Assembly: GCA_963921825.1 (NCBI GenBank)
Contig: OY997596.1
Span: 37,191,932 to 37,255,931, forward strand
Direction: 5' to 3'
DNA: 64,000 nt
From: Erodium maritimum
Lineage: Eukaryota; Streptophyta; Magnoliopsida; Geraniales; Geraniaceae
Position numbers and translations under genes: made by a program. Shown piece by piece: positions 32,132 through 44,600 of the stretch (position 1 is the stretch's first letter; every line of letters starts with the position of its first letter). The notes under the pieces were generated by a model. It was not told where the DNA came from. It worked only from the letters and a program-made list of their open reading frames with translations, and made no database searches.

Positions 32132-32764
32132 TACCAGCCGTATAACCTGATCAACCCAACTATATATGTCCTTTTTCTTTGGTGATCGGTGACATTCTGT
32201 TAGCAGTGACGATGATTAAGAACTTAGAAGGAACCCGGAACCCAACAAATTCCCATTTCATAGGTGTGGAATATGAAAATGCGGTCGCCACCGGCGGTGC
32301 AGATTTAAATAAGGTCAGTGGAAAAGATCCGGGAAGAAGTTGGTTCCGATTTTGCGGGTCGAAATATACGACTAAAACTAGACCTGGTATTCACACTTAT
32401 CTGGTCTGCTCTGTTTTCAACTGTTGATCATAATGTTATGAGTTCCAGTAGAAAATACTACAAGTAGGAGGAGAGAGGCAGATAGATGAGGAGTGTTCTT
32501 CAAACTATAGACCCGAGCTTTCAAAATCAGTGATCGTGGCCATTCATTTAGTCAACCTTGTCGGAGAAAGTTCGTCTGCGCCGATGGACGCAAAAAAGGT
32601 AAAACTCTCGCTTCTTATCCTCTTGTCTTTTGAATAACGTGTTTGTATCTTGTATGATATAGGGTTTTTGAAATCTGATTTAGCCTTTAAGCTATGGATG
32701 CAACAATCGCTCATTTAGGAATATGATTTAGGTCTTTAATAATTTGTAACATAATTAAGATCCA
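32132..32764. other. Intergenic DNA with a possible orphan first exon
   Basis: Mostly unrecognised. Around 32470-32620 there is a GA-rich leader, then ATGGACGCAAAAAAG followed by GTAAAA, which looks like a short first exon with a donor site. I cannot find exons that continue it, so no gene is called. Confidence 0.4.
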
Positions 32765-32773
32765 TTGATTTTG

Positions 32774-32989
32774 GGGTAAATTTCATCTCACTACCCTAAG
32801 TTAATGAAGGGTAATATTGTCATTTTACTATTTTTAAGTTTTGAAAATTCAATAGCATGCTTTTGAAAATTTGGTTGTTAGTGAGGGATATTATAGACTT
32901 TTTAGATATATTGGATGGAAATTTGATGGAAAACTAATGGCGGGTAGGAAAGTGACAAAAATTCAATTCTAGGGTAGTGGAATTTACCC
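32774..32989. mobile_element. Mutator-like MITE, copy 3, with perfect 9-bp target duplication
   Basis: Flanking 9-mers are identical: TTGATTTTG at 32765-32773 and 32990-32998. The ends are GGGTAAATTTCATCTCACTA and, inverted, GGGTAAATTCCACTACCCT. The interior resembles copies 1 and 2 (a CAATAGCATGCTTTTGAAAA-type block), but the element is only 216 bp. Confidence 0.82.
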
Positions 32990-33319
32990 TTGATTTTGTA
33001 AATGTTGAAAATCAGTAATTTGTAACATAACTGATTAAAGTCTTTTTTAAAACCAGATAACAATTACTGATTTATGTTTTTTTTAAAGTCTGATTCAACC
33101 TTTAGGGTTTGGATCCGTTTTTTAATTTCCAAAATCTAATTTATCTTTAAGGATCGATTGATTTTTGTTTCCAAAATATGATCTAGATGTGACTGAATTT
33201 AGTCATAGTCGACTGGATTTTAACTTTTGTTCATCTGTTATTGATTGTATGTTATATTTTACTCTGAAATATAGTTGGTAATCTGAATTTTAGTTACAGT
33301 TAACTGAATTTAGAGTGAA

Positions 33320-33345
33320 CTAGGAGGGTGCACCGCGCGTTGCGC
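33320..33345 (-). mobile_element. Helitron-type 3' terminus
   Basis: Read on the minus strand, the hairpin GCACCGCGCAACGCGCGGTGC is followed by ACCCTC and then CTAG, with T next. A GC hairpin about ten bases before a terminal CTRR, inserted before T, is the hallmark of a Helitron 3' end. The body would extend to higher coordinates into the AT-rich 33.3-38.5 kb region. I could not find a matching 5' TC end, so the length is unknown, and no Rep/helicase was seen. Confidence 0.5.
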
Positions 33346-33632
33346 GGTGCTTGGTGTGAAAGCTCATCAGATCATTCCGTATATTAGTCATACGCGTAAA
33401 ATCAAGGGTTTGATTCTCTTTTAAGTGTGTTAGATTGCTTGATTTTACTTGAAAATAATCCTTCAGAAATAAAGAGATCAAACAATCAACAAAGGTAATA
33501 CATGACAAAGTTGAGGAAAAATGAATATGAGAATCACGAGATAAATCACTTATTCCAAAAAAAAACTCCAATCCTCGAATAATCTATAAAAATGAATCTG
33601 ACCTAATTAAACTGAATCAGAAGAGCAAAGCC

Positions 33633-33914
33633 TGGGTAGTAAGGATGAGGATTATCCTAAACCGACAGGAAAAGCTTTAATCCCTGTCCCGGTTTCCAAC
33701 CGATTTATTTGCTTGGACCCAGGTAGGAAATAAGTATGGCGGGCGTTCTCTTGTTGTTTTCTTTTCTGCTTGGGTTTTTTTGTTCTCTGTTTAGCTATGT
33801 GTAACTATTATGGTCTGAGGAAAAAATGTCCTTTTTGCGTATCCTTTTCTTGCATTGTTCTATTGACTTGTAGAACGCTTGCTTAATAAAATCTTCGCTT
33901 ATCTAAAAAAAAAC
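33633..33914 (+). mobile_element. RRM retroposon family, copy 3, 5'-truncated
   Basis: It keeps only the C-terminal end of the ORF (ALIPVPVSNRFICL, then DPGRK and a stop at about 33733) and the 3' UTR, ending TTGCTTAATAAAATCTTCGC and an A tract. CAAAGCC flanks it at 33626-33632 and 33915-33921, a likely short target duplication. The UTR matches copy 2 clearly, including a TATGGTCTGAGGAAA block. This shows a third independent insertion of the same 3' end. Confidence 0.7.
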
Positions 33915-33921
33915 CAAAGCC

Positions 33922-36900
33922 AAATTCCTTATAAAATTTATCCATTGTGTTCTGTACAATCAGAAGTAGCATATCAAGCAAAACCCAATAATGCCCGATC
34001 CCAAAATGAGATCAAACCATCCCTATTTGATCATCAACCCCATATTGCTAATTAAGCCTAGTTGCTATAACAAACAAACAATTATTTCAAACCCATAAAA
34101 CCAAAAAAAAGATATGAATCAACAACAAAATTGCTCAAATCAAAAGGTTTTATTTTTAAAATAGGCAAAAACATTCTATTTTATCGTCTCGGATCATAGT
34201 GTACCACCTACCTAGGCCGAAATTATTATTATTATTATTCTCCATAGCGTATCAAAAGAAAAATCTATTGTCGAATGATTTAAGAACTTTATGATGATTG
34301 GACAAATGGGAGAAATCTAATCGAAAACATGACAATTATTCTCGCACAAGATATAGCTCCAAGACGTTGAGTATCCTATATAGAAAGTAAGAGAAAAGGA
34401 TTGAGTTCCTATATTTTCTCTGAAACAAACCATAACCTAGATTTTATAATAGTACTAAAAAGAAGTATATCGAAACAAAAGAATGCAGATTATAATAAAC
34501 TAAATTGACTCTAAAATTTTAACTTTTATGCTCAGTCTATATTCCATTACTTAGTTCAAAAGTTCTATTGTATAGGTATACTATTAAGTTTAATTCCTCT
34601 AAGATAATTTACTTCGAATAACATCATTACTTAGCCTCACTTGCATTTAGTTCCTTACAACCAAGCCAAAAGTAACTAAATTTCCCAATCATGGGACAAC
34701 TTATATTGTTATTATATAAATTCAATACTACATCAGATCTTTCTCTTACATTATAACAACCACTTATCATTAAACTGATTCTCAAACATATAGCGTGAAT
34801 AACATTTGTTGTTTCTGTCTACAGTTAGCTAGAAAAGAGAGTCTCAATCTTAAGAGATACAAATGAAGGCGATTGGTACATCAAATACAAGCAGTAGCAT
34901 AAATCAGATGAAGGCAGTAACATAAATCATGATTTCTCCATTCCCAAACATTATTATTACCAGAAAATTTCAAGTTTTAATTTACGGACTATCACCAGTA
35001 CAACCTACATTTTGAAACATACTTCGTGTAATCATATACGTGAAAACATTAACATGCAACTCTATATATATACAGTATTACCTTCGAGAGCTAAACCACG
35101 TTGAGAAGATGGCCATCAATTAATTGCTCAGAGAGAAAAAGCTACAAAAACATATCATCTGACCTTTCGGAAATTTCTAACCCATTATGGACTATAGCAT
35201 ATAGAAACCTACTCTTATCCAATAAAAAAACCATTCACATGCACCATATCAAATTGAAACTATACCCACCAAATAGAAAACGGGCTTAAAACCGACTATA
35301 AAAATAACATTGAAACAGCATCGATACATTAAACTCAATAACAGGCAGACAAAGCACAAGATAACCAAACAAAACTGAATTTGAGCAAATTATGCATCCA
35401 CACCAAGGATTACCAAAGATCGTTTCCACTTTCAAACAAATCGAGACAACTGCATTATAACTCCAATTAACCTCATGCGAAATATAGAATTAGATACAAT
35501 GATTTCATAAATAAATCAGGGTTATGAAGTTATCATACCCGACTTCTACAAAATTATTAATGCCTGAATAGGCACATGAGGCGTACAATTACTCAAACTC
35601 ATATAACTACACTTGTATGAATCTGCAAGTCAACCAATGCATAAATGTTTGATATTGAGAAAAGCGCGTATTATAAGCACCAAACATTATTTATAACAGG
35701 AGACAAAATTAGGTTGAACCATTACACTACAACTTCAATTCCATATCATGGACAATAATTCTCAAATGGCCCAATATCCTAGTAATTCCCGATACAAATA
35801 TTATTGGAAAAATCTAACCATGTCGAGCATGAAAACTTATTATGTCAAGTTTGGCAATGTCCCCAATTATGATTACCCCAATCCTGTAAAAAAACAGTCG
35901 AATCAATTTAGTATCCTCGCCTATTTTTAAATATCACAGCTCATACCAGCAAAAGCTCAATCATGAATAGAAGATTAAAAGGTTGTGATACCAGCGCTCT
36001 CATGAGAACAATACAAACATAGACGGAACAATTCCAAGGTTTCCATCTAGCCATAATAACCCTTAAAACCAATATAATCCCTTTTCAAGAAACTACCACA
36101 TCTGCCTATCTTTTTTATGATGATAACCAACACATCTAGGCAAAAATTTACAACAACCAAAAGAACACATCATGTCCTTTATCACTCCACCACCTTCCTC
36201 TGTGAAATAATTTCATAAACTTAAACAATTTCATTCGGTTAAAATTAGTCAGTTTATATAACTTAATCCCTCCATGTCTACTATGTACATTCAATACCTG
36301 ACATCTATTTATCATGTCTCCAAAAACAAATCAGTGACTATAGTTGAAGCCATTACATTATCAGTCACTTTTAATATATCATTTCTTCTCACGTACAATA
36401 TTAAAATATATCACTATATAAGAGGGCATAATTTACTTGATGAAAGAAAATCATCAAGAAGCTTGAGTATTTTAGCAAGCCAACAAGTACAATCATTTCA
36501 AGTTCTGTTGCTGTAGGAGAAGTTACTCAACTGAAATCCACAATGTTGAGAGCACCGTTAAGCATTTCTCCTAAAAGTCCTGGTAATCTGGTATGTTGTT
36601 GTTTAAAGGAAAATATGCGAAATAATTAGGAATTAGCGAATGGGTTACCTCGGAAAATTGGCACATTATCTTCAGCTCCTCATCTGTCAAGGAACTACAA
36701 CCAGCAAAAAGAACTCACCCACAACATCATCTGTTGTTGTCTGAAAATAAACAGGCACACAACATCAATACTTAAATCAGAATCATTTAGTCTCTAGAAA
36801 CATGAAATCATATTTGACTAACACTGACACAAAAAGCAAGCTTATTTTGATTAAGCTAAAATAAAACTGCTCACTTCATCATCCATTATCTTCTGAATCA

Positions 36901-38475
36901 AGGAAAATTCAGAAATGAAAATACAGAAGAGCACATCAATTACTCCAACACCAACGTCATCGTAATTGTGAAAAATCTCAAATTGAGCATGACCAAAGGA
37001 CATAATCAATGTTAGAAGCCCTAAAATCCAAATCAATACCTACAAAAATGGATGGTTGAATGGAAAGAGTAATGGAAATCATTAAAATCAAATTGGACAC
37101 AACGAACACGTATTTTAGTTATAAGAAAATATGGAAAAAATTGGCAATCAATAAAATCAAACTGACCACAAACAACACGTACCTTGTTCTTGTACCAAGA
37201 AAGCCAAATCACAGCGAGATAGAAAAAAAGAGGTGCCTCAAATCATGCGTATATAAGGTTACTGAAAACCCTCTCATTACCAAGGAATCGGTACAACATT
37301 CTAGTTAGAGGAACGGTTGGAACCTCGTATATTTACTGCAATACAAGACATGATGAATGCTCCAATTGAAGACGAACGCGCAGAGCAAGGGGTCGGAACG
37401 TAACCGAGAAAGGAAAAAAATCGCGGGCGAGGAAAACGAAAATTAGCATTTGCGCTCGTGTAATACCCGATTAACCACTTCACCGGCTTCGCATTGTTCT
37501 TCCATTGAACAATACCGTGAGCAATTGCATGGTAATGGCCTCCATGTGGTGAATCTTGCTAGCGATCTGGGGCTAGGTTTCTGATCCGTAAGAACAAATA
37601 GACGGGTCTGAAACCGAAATAATAAAGAGGAATGAATTAGGGTACATCATGATGACCAGAAACGGGAGTATCAGCAATAAGAGTCACGAATGCAATATCA
37701 ATCAAAGCATGTTTATTGTTGCCCTCACCCATTCTCTCTATTTATGGCGTAACCGAGCACTCAATTGGGGGAAATCAGAAGAGGAGGAAGAATGAGAATA
37801 ACTACAACAATCAATTCCATCCCATTGAATACCGAATACTTACTGCAATTCATTGAACCATTTTGAAACCGTCATTCCATTTTCGAATTCACGCTAGAAT
37901 GTAACGTACCAATGGAAAAGAGGCTGAGGCAGGAGAAAATAGAAAAATAGCAATTGTGAACAGAGAAGAATGCCACATAGGATCCACGTAGATACTTGTA
38001 TTCAGTTTGTTTCATATCGAATTTTTGCAATGTGAACTGCTGGTCTGCTAAATGTGAAGAATATACTTATAATTGAATTTAAGTACACATAACATAATTA
38101 AGGGCTAGCCCTTTTGTATCATTTGAGGGTTGTTAAACCCTCTTTAATCCCCCTTTAATGGTTTTCATCATATGATTTTGGTTGAATCAGAATTTAAATC
38201 GGAATCGGTGTTGACAAGTATCCCAGCATAACGCCATAGCCTCCATCTTTTTCTTACTAGCAGAATCTGACACGTACATGCATCAACAATACAAACACAA
38301 TTGTAGGACTAGTATACGAGGTAGAATATGCACATGATTCAGGGATCGAACCGTCAAACAAGCATATCATGGACAATAATTTTAAAATGCAGTTACAATT
38401 AAAGTTTATTAACTCTAAGCTATGCAAGATCTTATTAGTTTACTGACTGGCACCATATTGGGTATATGTCAATTA
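33922..38475. other. AT-rich DNA, possibly a non-autonomous Helitron body
   Basis: About 4.5 kb with low GC. No sustained reading frame or known domain was seen. Around 36540-37040 and 37300-37600 the minus strand has short coding-like stretches with splice-like borders, which might be captured gene pieces, but none could be identified. Two short palindromes occur near 38102 (AGGGCTAGCCCT) and 38125 (GAGGGTTGTTAAACCCTC). Confidence 0.5.
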
Positions 38476-38528
38476 GAAACATAACATATCCCTTCATTAC
38501 ATGTTATCTCTTTCTTCTTCCCTCTCTT

Positions 38529-39302
38529 AGTTAATGGAATTCTAAGGAGCAAAACGCAGCAGAAAATAAAAACTTTCCTTAGAATAGTCTCAGGATCCAT
38601 GTAATTCCGAGTAAACCGACAAACAAACATTAAAGGAGAGATTACTTCTTTCTATTTTTCAGCTTGGTTCGAGACAGGGACCAACTTGCAGCTCGTATAT
38701 CTCAGCGACGAACCGTTGGAATCAAAATCCCTCCTGTTAGATTGAACACCAATATGTGTAGAACGTTCATTCCAAAATAAGTAAGATCGGACCTCGGATG
38801 AACCTCCGATCGAGCTCTTTCCATTGGCTGGTCGGACAGAATATAGGCAGAAAATCTGCCCAGATTTTTCTTCTCTTCTTGCAAACAAACAACACCCGAA
38901 ACAAATGGATTTGACTTGAGTCTCCAAGACGCCTATGTATCCTCTTGGAGGAATCAAAGCCACGTAGGTCTTGAACAATCCTTCCCAAAATCGTTTGTGT
39001 GCTAGCACAAGATGAAGAACACTTCTTCCTTTCTCTATTCTCTCTACTCGTTTTTCTCTCTACACTTTAAGAACCATTCTCAACACAACCTTGAGAAAAA
39101 TCTTATTTTTCTTCTCTCTCTTGCATGCTTATTAAACCCAACATGACCACACTTATTTTATTTGGAAAAACCCAACTCTTGGGCTTCCTACTTGGACAAG
39201 TGTCTCACTTAGGTTTTGCATGCTTACTATTCCTAAACATGACTCCACTAAGTCATTTCAATCAAGCCCAACTCTTGGACTTTCTTTTATGACAAGTGTC
39301 TC
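38529..39302 (-). mobile_element. Copia-type LTR remnant, left part (outermost layer)
   Basis: The text parallels the beginning of the Copia LTRs at 39933 and 46703: a GCAGCAGAAAATAAAAAC block, then GAGTCTCCAAGACGCCTATG and AAAGCCACGTAGG. The remainder appears to continue at 54066-55140. A Gypsy solo LTR with its GTCTC duplication lies between the two parts. Start uncertain. Old and degraded. Confidence 0.55.
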
Positions 39303-39927
39303 TGTCACGCCCCAAATTCAGTATAACCGAACTCGGAACGCGAACGTTTAAAACAATAAAACATTTTCAAGCCTTTTAAATAAATCACTTTAAAATCATC
39401 AAGTAGTTAATCAAAATAATTATTTACATCTCAAAAGTACGTCCCAACAAGCGGACAAAAAGCAAAGTGTACGTCGCTAGACTCAAAAGAAAAACCCGGA
39501 CTCTGCTCCTAGCTCTTCAAGTTTCGAGAGCTCACCTAGTCCATTCCGCGACCATTACCTGTAGGAAAAGCAACTAGGGGTGAGCGTTCGCTCACCACCA
39601 CGGATAACAGACTGACTACGACATACTTAGCAGACAATGCCGGTAACACCAACAACAACCCGACTAACACACACAAACAGTTACTTTCCTCAACCGACTC
39701 AACACTCGGACCCGTAATGTAGACCCGACACAACGATTGACGACTTCCTCCAAAGACACGACAGATAACCACACAACACCCAAGATCACTAAGGATCGCA
39801 CACCAAACAAGATCACAAAGGATCGCACTCCAACTTCTCAGTAACCCCCACGCCCTTTACCGATCCCTATCAGGCCAGGCGGTCGACCTGTCGCACTTTT
39901 CCCGACACAAAGTCGGATCAGGCTGTC

Positions 39928-39932
39928 GACCT
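39928..39932. repeat. Target-site duplication GACCT, left copy
   Basis: It directly precedes the Copia LTR start (TGTTGGGTC). The identical partner is at 48389-48393. Confidence 0.9.
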
Positions 39933-41618
39933 TGTTGGGTCTCGAGGTATGGTTGGAGATGAACCAACTCGCAGCGGAAAATCAATGAAAACCAAGAGAC
40001 GATTAAACCATGAAACAACTAACAAAGAATGGATTCACAAGAGAAAAATTCAGCACTATTTCTTACCAAAACAGGAACACCGGTTAACGAATGATTGGCT
40101 TGAGTCTCCAAGACGCCTACGTATCCACATGGGAATTAAAGCCACGTAGTTCTTCTCTTTGAGGACTCAAGAACACAAAAATGGAGGTGTGAACTTGCCA
40201 AACCCGAAATTGCAAGGGAAGGGGGAGAGAAGTTGTGTTTCCTATTCTTGTCTTGTGTTTGTTATGTTGAAAAAAGATGACTTAAACATAACAAAACCCA
40301 TACTTATCCAACTAAAGGCATGGGACAAATATGGTGTCAAGTAAGGTGTAAATAGGATAAAGTATGGCAAGACAAGATTGGGTTAGGTGGTGAATCACCA
40401 ACACCTTAATCCTTGTCTTGCTTACTTAGTACTAATTAATCAAGACTTGATTAATTAGTTCCATGGGCCTTGGTTGCATGGGCCTTTCATGGGCCTCTTG
40501 GAACATGGCCCGTGGCCATTTCCAACGACGTCCCGTGATTCGCTCATCGCCTCCAAGCCTTCCATACCGGAAATGTCCAACATTATCCGACGCGATCAAT
40601 CCCAAGACTCCAAGCCTTGTCTCGATCCGTAAAGTCCTATTCACTTACGGGCACATGACCCAAAACCCAGTTTTGGTCATGTCCCGAGACAACTCCCTTT
40701 TGGCCATTCTCCATAAATGTGTCAATGAGTTTCATCCTCCGGTGTGACCCTTAGGTTATGCATGTCAATAGATCAACGTAAAATCCCATTTTACTTGATC
40801 CTATTTAAGTGGCAACTAACGAGACTTTAGTATTGCCTGACCCTGCATAGCGAATCGACCCTGTCGATTCTAACCTTTCCGTCGTCCCTGTCATTATCCT
40901 TTTATCTCCGATATCCTGATTGAGATAAGGCATAGAGCCGTCATCCTTATTATTCTCAATCACTGTTCCTTGATATGTGAGATGACTGAAGATATGATAC
41001 CCAGTATCATGTGCATGGCCATGCTATTCTTTCAGTCACTCTCGATCAAGCGGCCGAGAACCGATATCTTTCTCATACCTCAGTATGAGGGATAAATCCC
41101 TTAGCCGCCTTTCGTGTCACTCATGTAGCCCGTCCCCAAGCCAATCCTGGCCGTTATGGAAGCCCTGTTACGGACAACGTTAGGCTCAGGTCAAACTCAG
41201 TTGTTGACTACATAGCGATCACAAAGACTCCTTGGTCTAAGGATACATGACAAGCTACAACACTGAATATGTTCATGACTTAATCTATGGCACATATTCA
41301 GGGCGGGTCGTCCAATATCATGTCCCACATGATATCTATGATCAAACTCCGGAATCCCATTCCAATGACTAACAGAACGTAAGCCATAAAGAGTCATATT
41401 TCATACTAGTCGCTTCTAGTGAAACTTTGTTGACTAGGGACCCATCGAGTGTGATCTATCTCGATCTATGGTTCTATTCGCATGGTGGGCATAAATCAGA
41501 GCACACATCGATATATTACTCCAACACATAAGTAATATAAAGCCGCTTTAATTTTATTGATAACGAAGATTTATACATTTGGACATTTAGGATTGAACTA
41601 CGGGCACTAAGACTAACA
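39933..41618 (-). repeat. Copia 3' LTR
   Basis: Plus-strand ends are TGTTGGGTC and GACTAACA. It is the same length as the partner LTR. The adjoining purine tract, read on the minus strand, is AAGTGGGAGAT. Confidence 0.92.
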
Positions 41619-44600
41619 ATCTCCCACTTGCCCTAGTTCCAATCTAAACTCCAATATGTCCCCATCGACTTTACATGTCTAACATGTTCAGGCAGCGACA
41701 CTGCCTTAGTCAAAGGGTTGGCTATGTTATCATCTGTTGCAATATAGGTTATCTTCACTTCACCTCAGTTCAGTATTTATCTGATGAGGTGGATACGCCG
41801 TAGTACATGTTTGGATTTGTTATACGATCTAGGCTTTTAGCGTGCACAATGGCCCTTGTGTTGTCGCAAGATGGATTCACCGGGCTGGATGGGTTTTTGA
41901 TTACACCCAACCCTGCCGTGAATTTCCAAATCCACATAGCCTCCTTAGCTGCCTCTGCAACATCCATGTACTTGGCCTCTGTCGTAGATTCGGCGATGGT
42001 ATCTTGCTTTACGCTCTCCCAGCTAAAGCTCTGCCCTTCAGCATAAACACATATCCTGACTGACTTCTAAAGTCATCTGGATTTGTCTTGGAAAACTAGC
42101 GTCTACTCATCCTTCGACGACTAGTTCAGCATCATCTTTCCCTCGGGTTATACTGATGTCTACTGGTACAACATAAGGCTTACGAAACGTCCGGTCTCGT
42201 ACATGTCATGGCATTTATGATCGATCCTGCCCCTAGGTGCATGGGATTCTTATCATCCTTTTCAACTCATCAGGTGTCTTAGGACACTGAGTCTTGCTGA
42301 GATGAATGCCATGACTGGAGGGTAAGAGTACTTTCTTTGAATCGAGCATTAAGAACCTACTCAATGCCTTGTTCACATAGGTTCCCTGACTTAAATCCAA
42401 GACCCTCTTGGTGCGATCTCTACATATCTTAATCCCTAAGATATAAGAAGCATCGCCTAAGTCATTTATTGAAAAACACTTCCTCAACCAAGCTTAAGTC
42501 TCGTGCAAGGTTGTGATGGCATTTTCAATGAGAACCAGAAAGGTAATCTTGCTCCCACTAGCCTTCTTATAAACGCAAGATTCATCCTCGTTCTTGATTA
42601 AGCCAAATCCAATTACAGCTTCATCAAAACGAAGGATCCAATTCCGAGAAGTTCGTTTCAATCCATAAATGGATTTCAACAACTTATAAATCTTTCCCTT
42701 ATTCTTCGGATCATCAAAACCTTTGGGCCGAGACATACAAACGTACTCAGTCAAATTTCCATTTAGGAAAGCGGTTTTGACATCCACTTGCCATATCTCG
42801 TAATTATGATACGCAGTTATGTCAAGAAGAATTTGGATCGAATTTGACCATAGCCACTAGGGAGAAGGTTTCCTCATAGTCAATCCATTAGATCTGCCTA
42901 TAACCTTTCGCCACCAGTTGAGCTTTGTAGGTCAGAGGGTTGTCGTCCATGTCCATCTTCACCTTGAAGATCCATTTGCATCCGATGGTCCTCACACCAT
43001 TGATGGGATCAACCGGTTCCCAGACTCGGTTGTCCGACATGGATTGCATTTCCTCCCTCATGGCTCCCAGCCATAACTCGGAGTCGGGCCCATCCACGAC
43101 TTCTTGAAAGGTGGCTGGATCATCGTGATCCACCATGACTTCATTGTCACCTCAGGATACCATATCTTGGAGGTGGAAGATTGACCCTTTCAAATCGCCT
43201 TGGACCTTCCGAAATTGTAACAGGAATTGGTTCTCACTCTACGACAATCTCTGGCTCCTTTCTACTGGGTTGTCAATTGGTTTAGACAGATCTGTACCAT
43301 CCTGAATTTCTTCGAGATGCACAGTCCTTCCAATGACGTGTTTGGAAACAAAACTTCTTTTCCATAAATACCCCACCCCAAGCGACGAACACCATGTTCT
43401 CACTGGGGTTGTAGAAATAGTATTCCCTTGTTGCTTTGGGACACCACACGAAGGTGCATATCTCAGATCTTGGTTCGAGCTTAGTCGAAACCAAATGTTT
43501 CACATAAGCCTCGCAACCACAAATCTTTAGGAAGGACAAAGCGGGCATCATCCCGTACCATTTTAAAATGGTGTCCCTTCCACACCCTTCGTCGAAGCCC
43601 GATTCACTATGAATGCGGTCGTCTCTAGAGCATAACCCTAGAAAGAGATTGGGAGATCAGTCCAACTAATCATGGAACGGACCATTGTCTAACAATGTCA
43701 GATTTCTCCGTTTGGCTACACCTTTCAACTACAGTGTCCCAGGAGGAGTCCATTCCAAAAGGATCCCATTCTCTTTTAGATGATCTAATAACTCTGTGTT
43801 CAAGTATTTTCCACCTCGATCCAATCGAAGTTCCTTAATACCTTTGTCGAGCTGGATTTCTACTTTAGTCTTAAACTCTTTGAATTTATCAAAAGTTTCA
43901 GGTTTATGTCTCAGCGAATAGACATAACCATATTTACTGTAATCATAAGTTAATGTGATAAAGTAGCTAAAACCCCTCGTGGCAAGTGAAGTTATTGGTC
44001 TACACACATTCGAGTGTATCAGCCCCAATAATTCACCCGCCCTTTCACGCAATCGATAAAGGGCACTTTAGTCATTTTGCCCATCAAACAAACCTTTCAC
44101 CTATCGATCAAATGGAATTCGAATGAAACTGAAAGCCCGCACTTCTAAAGTGCCGATAGGCACTTCTTGTTTATGCAACCCAAATGACAGTGCCATAACA
44201 GAGTTAGGTTACAAATCGTTGGATTTAGACCTCTTGATATTAACGTAATATATAGAACTTGAGGCATTGTTACCCATATCTAATATGTACAATCCTTCAA
44301 CCAAGTCAGTACTGGTATAAAACAAATCATTGCATAGAACATTGAAAACTCCATTTCCAATATTAACATTATATCCTTCCTTGTCAAACACGGATACAGA
44401 TATAATATTCCTACTAAAAGTAGGTATGCAATATACATTATACAATACTAAGACAAGGCCACTTGGCAAAGCAAGACTCATTGATCCTACAGCAGTTGCC
44501 ACAACTCTGAGGTCCACTTCGTGCTTTCCAAACCTCTCCTACTTTCACCCACCATATATTAGTGCATGTGTGAGATTCAGTCCTGGTATCTAATACCCAT

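Noticed and set aside
32470-32620. Possible gene start with MDAKK and a donor site
   Set aside because: Only a five-codon start was seen and no later exons could be connected, so it is left as a remark.
37301-37483. 60-codon minus-strand frame in the AT-rich region
   Set aside because: No recognised motif and no supported splice partners. It may be a captured fragment, but the evidence is too thin to annotate.
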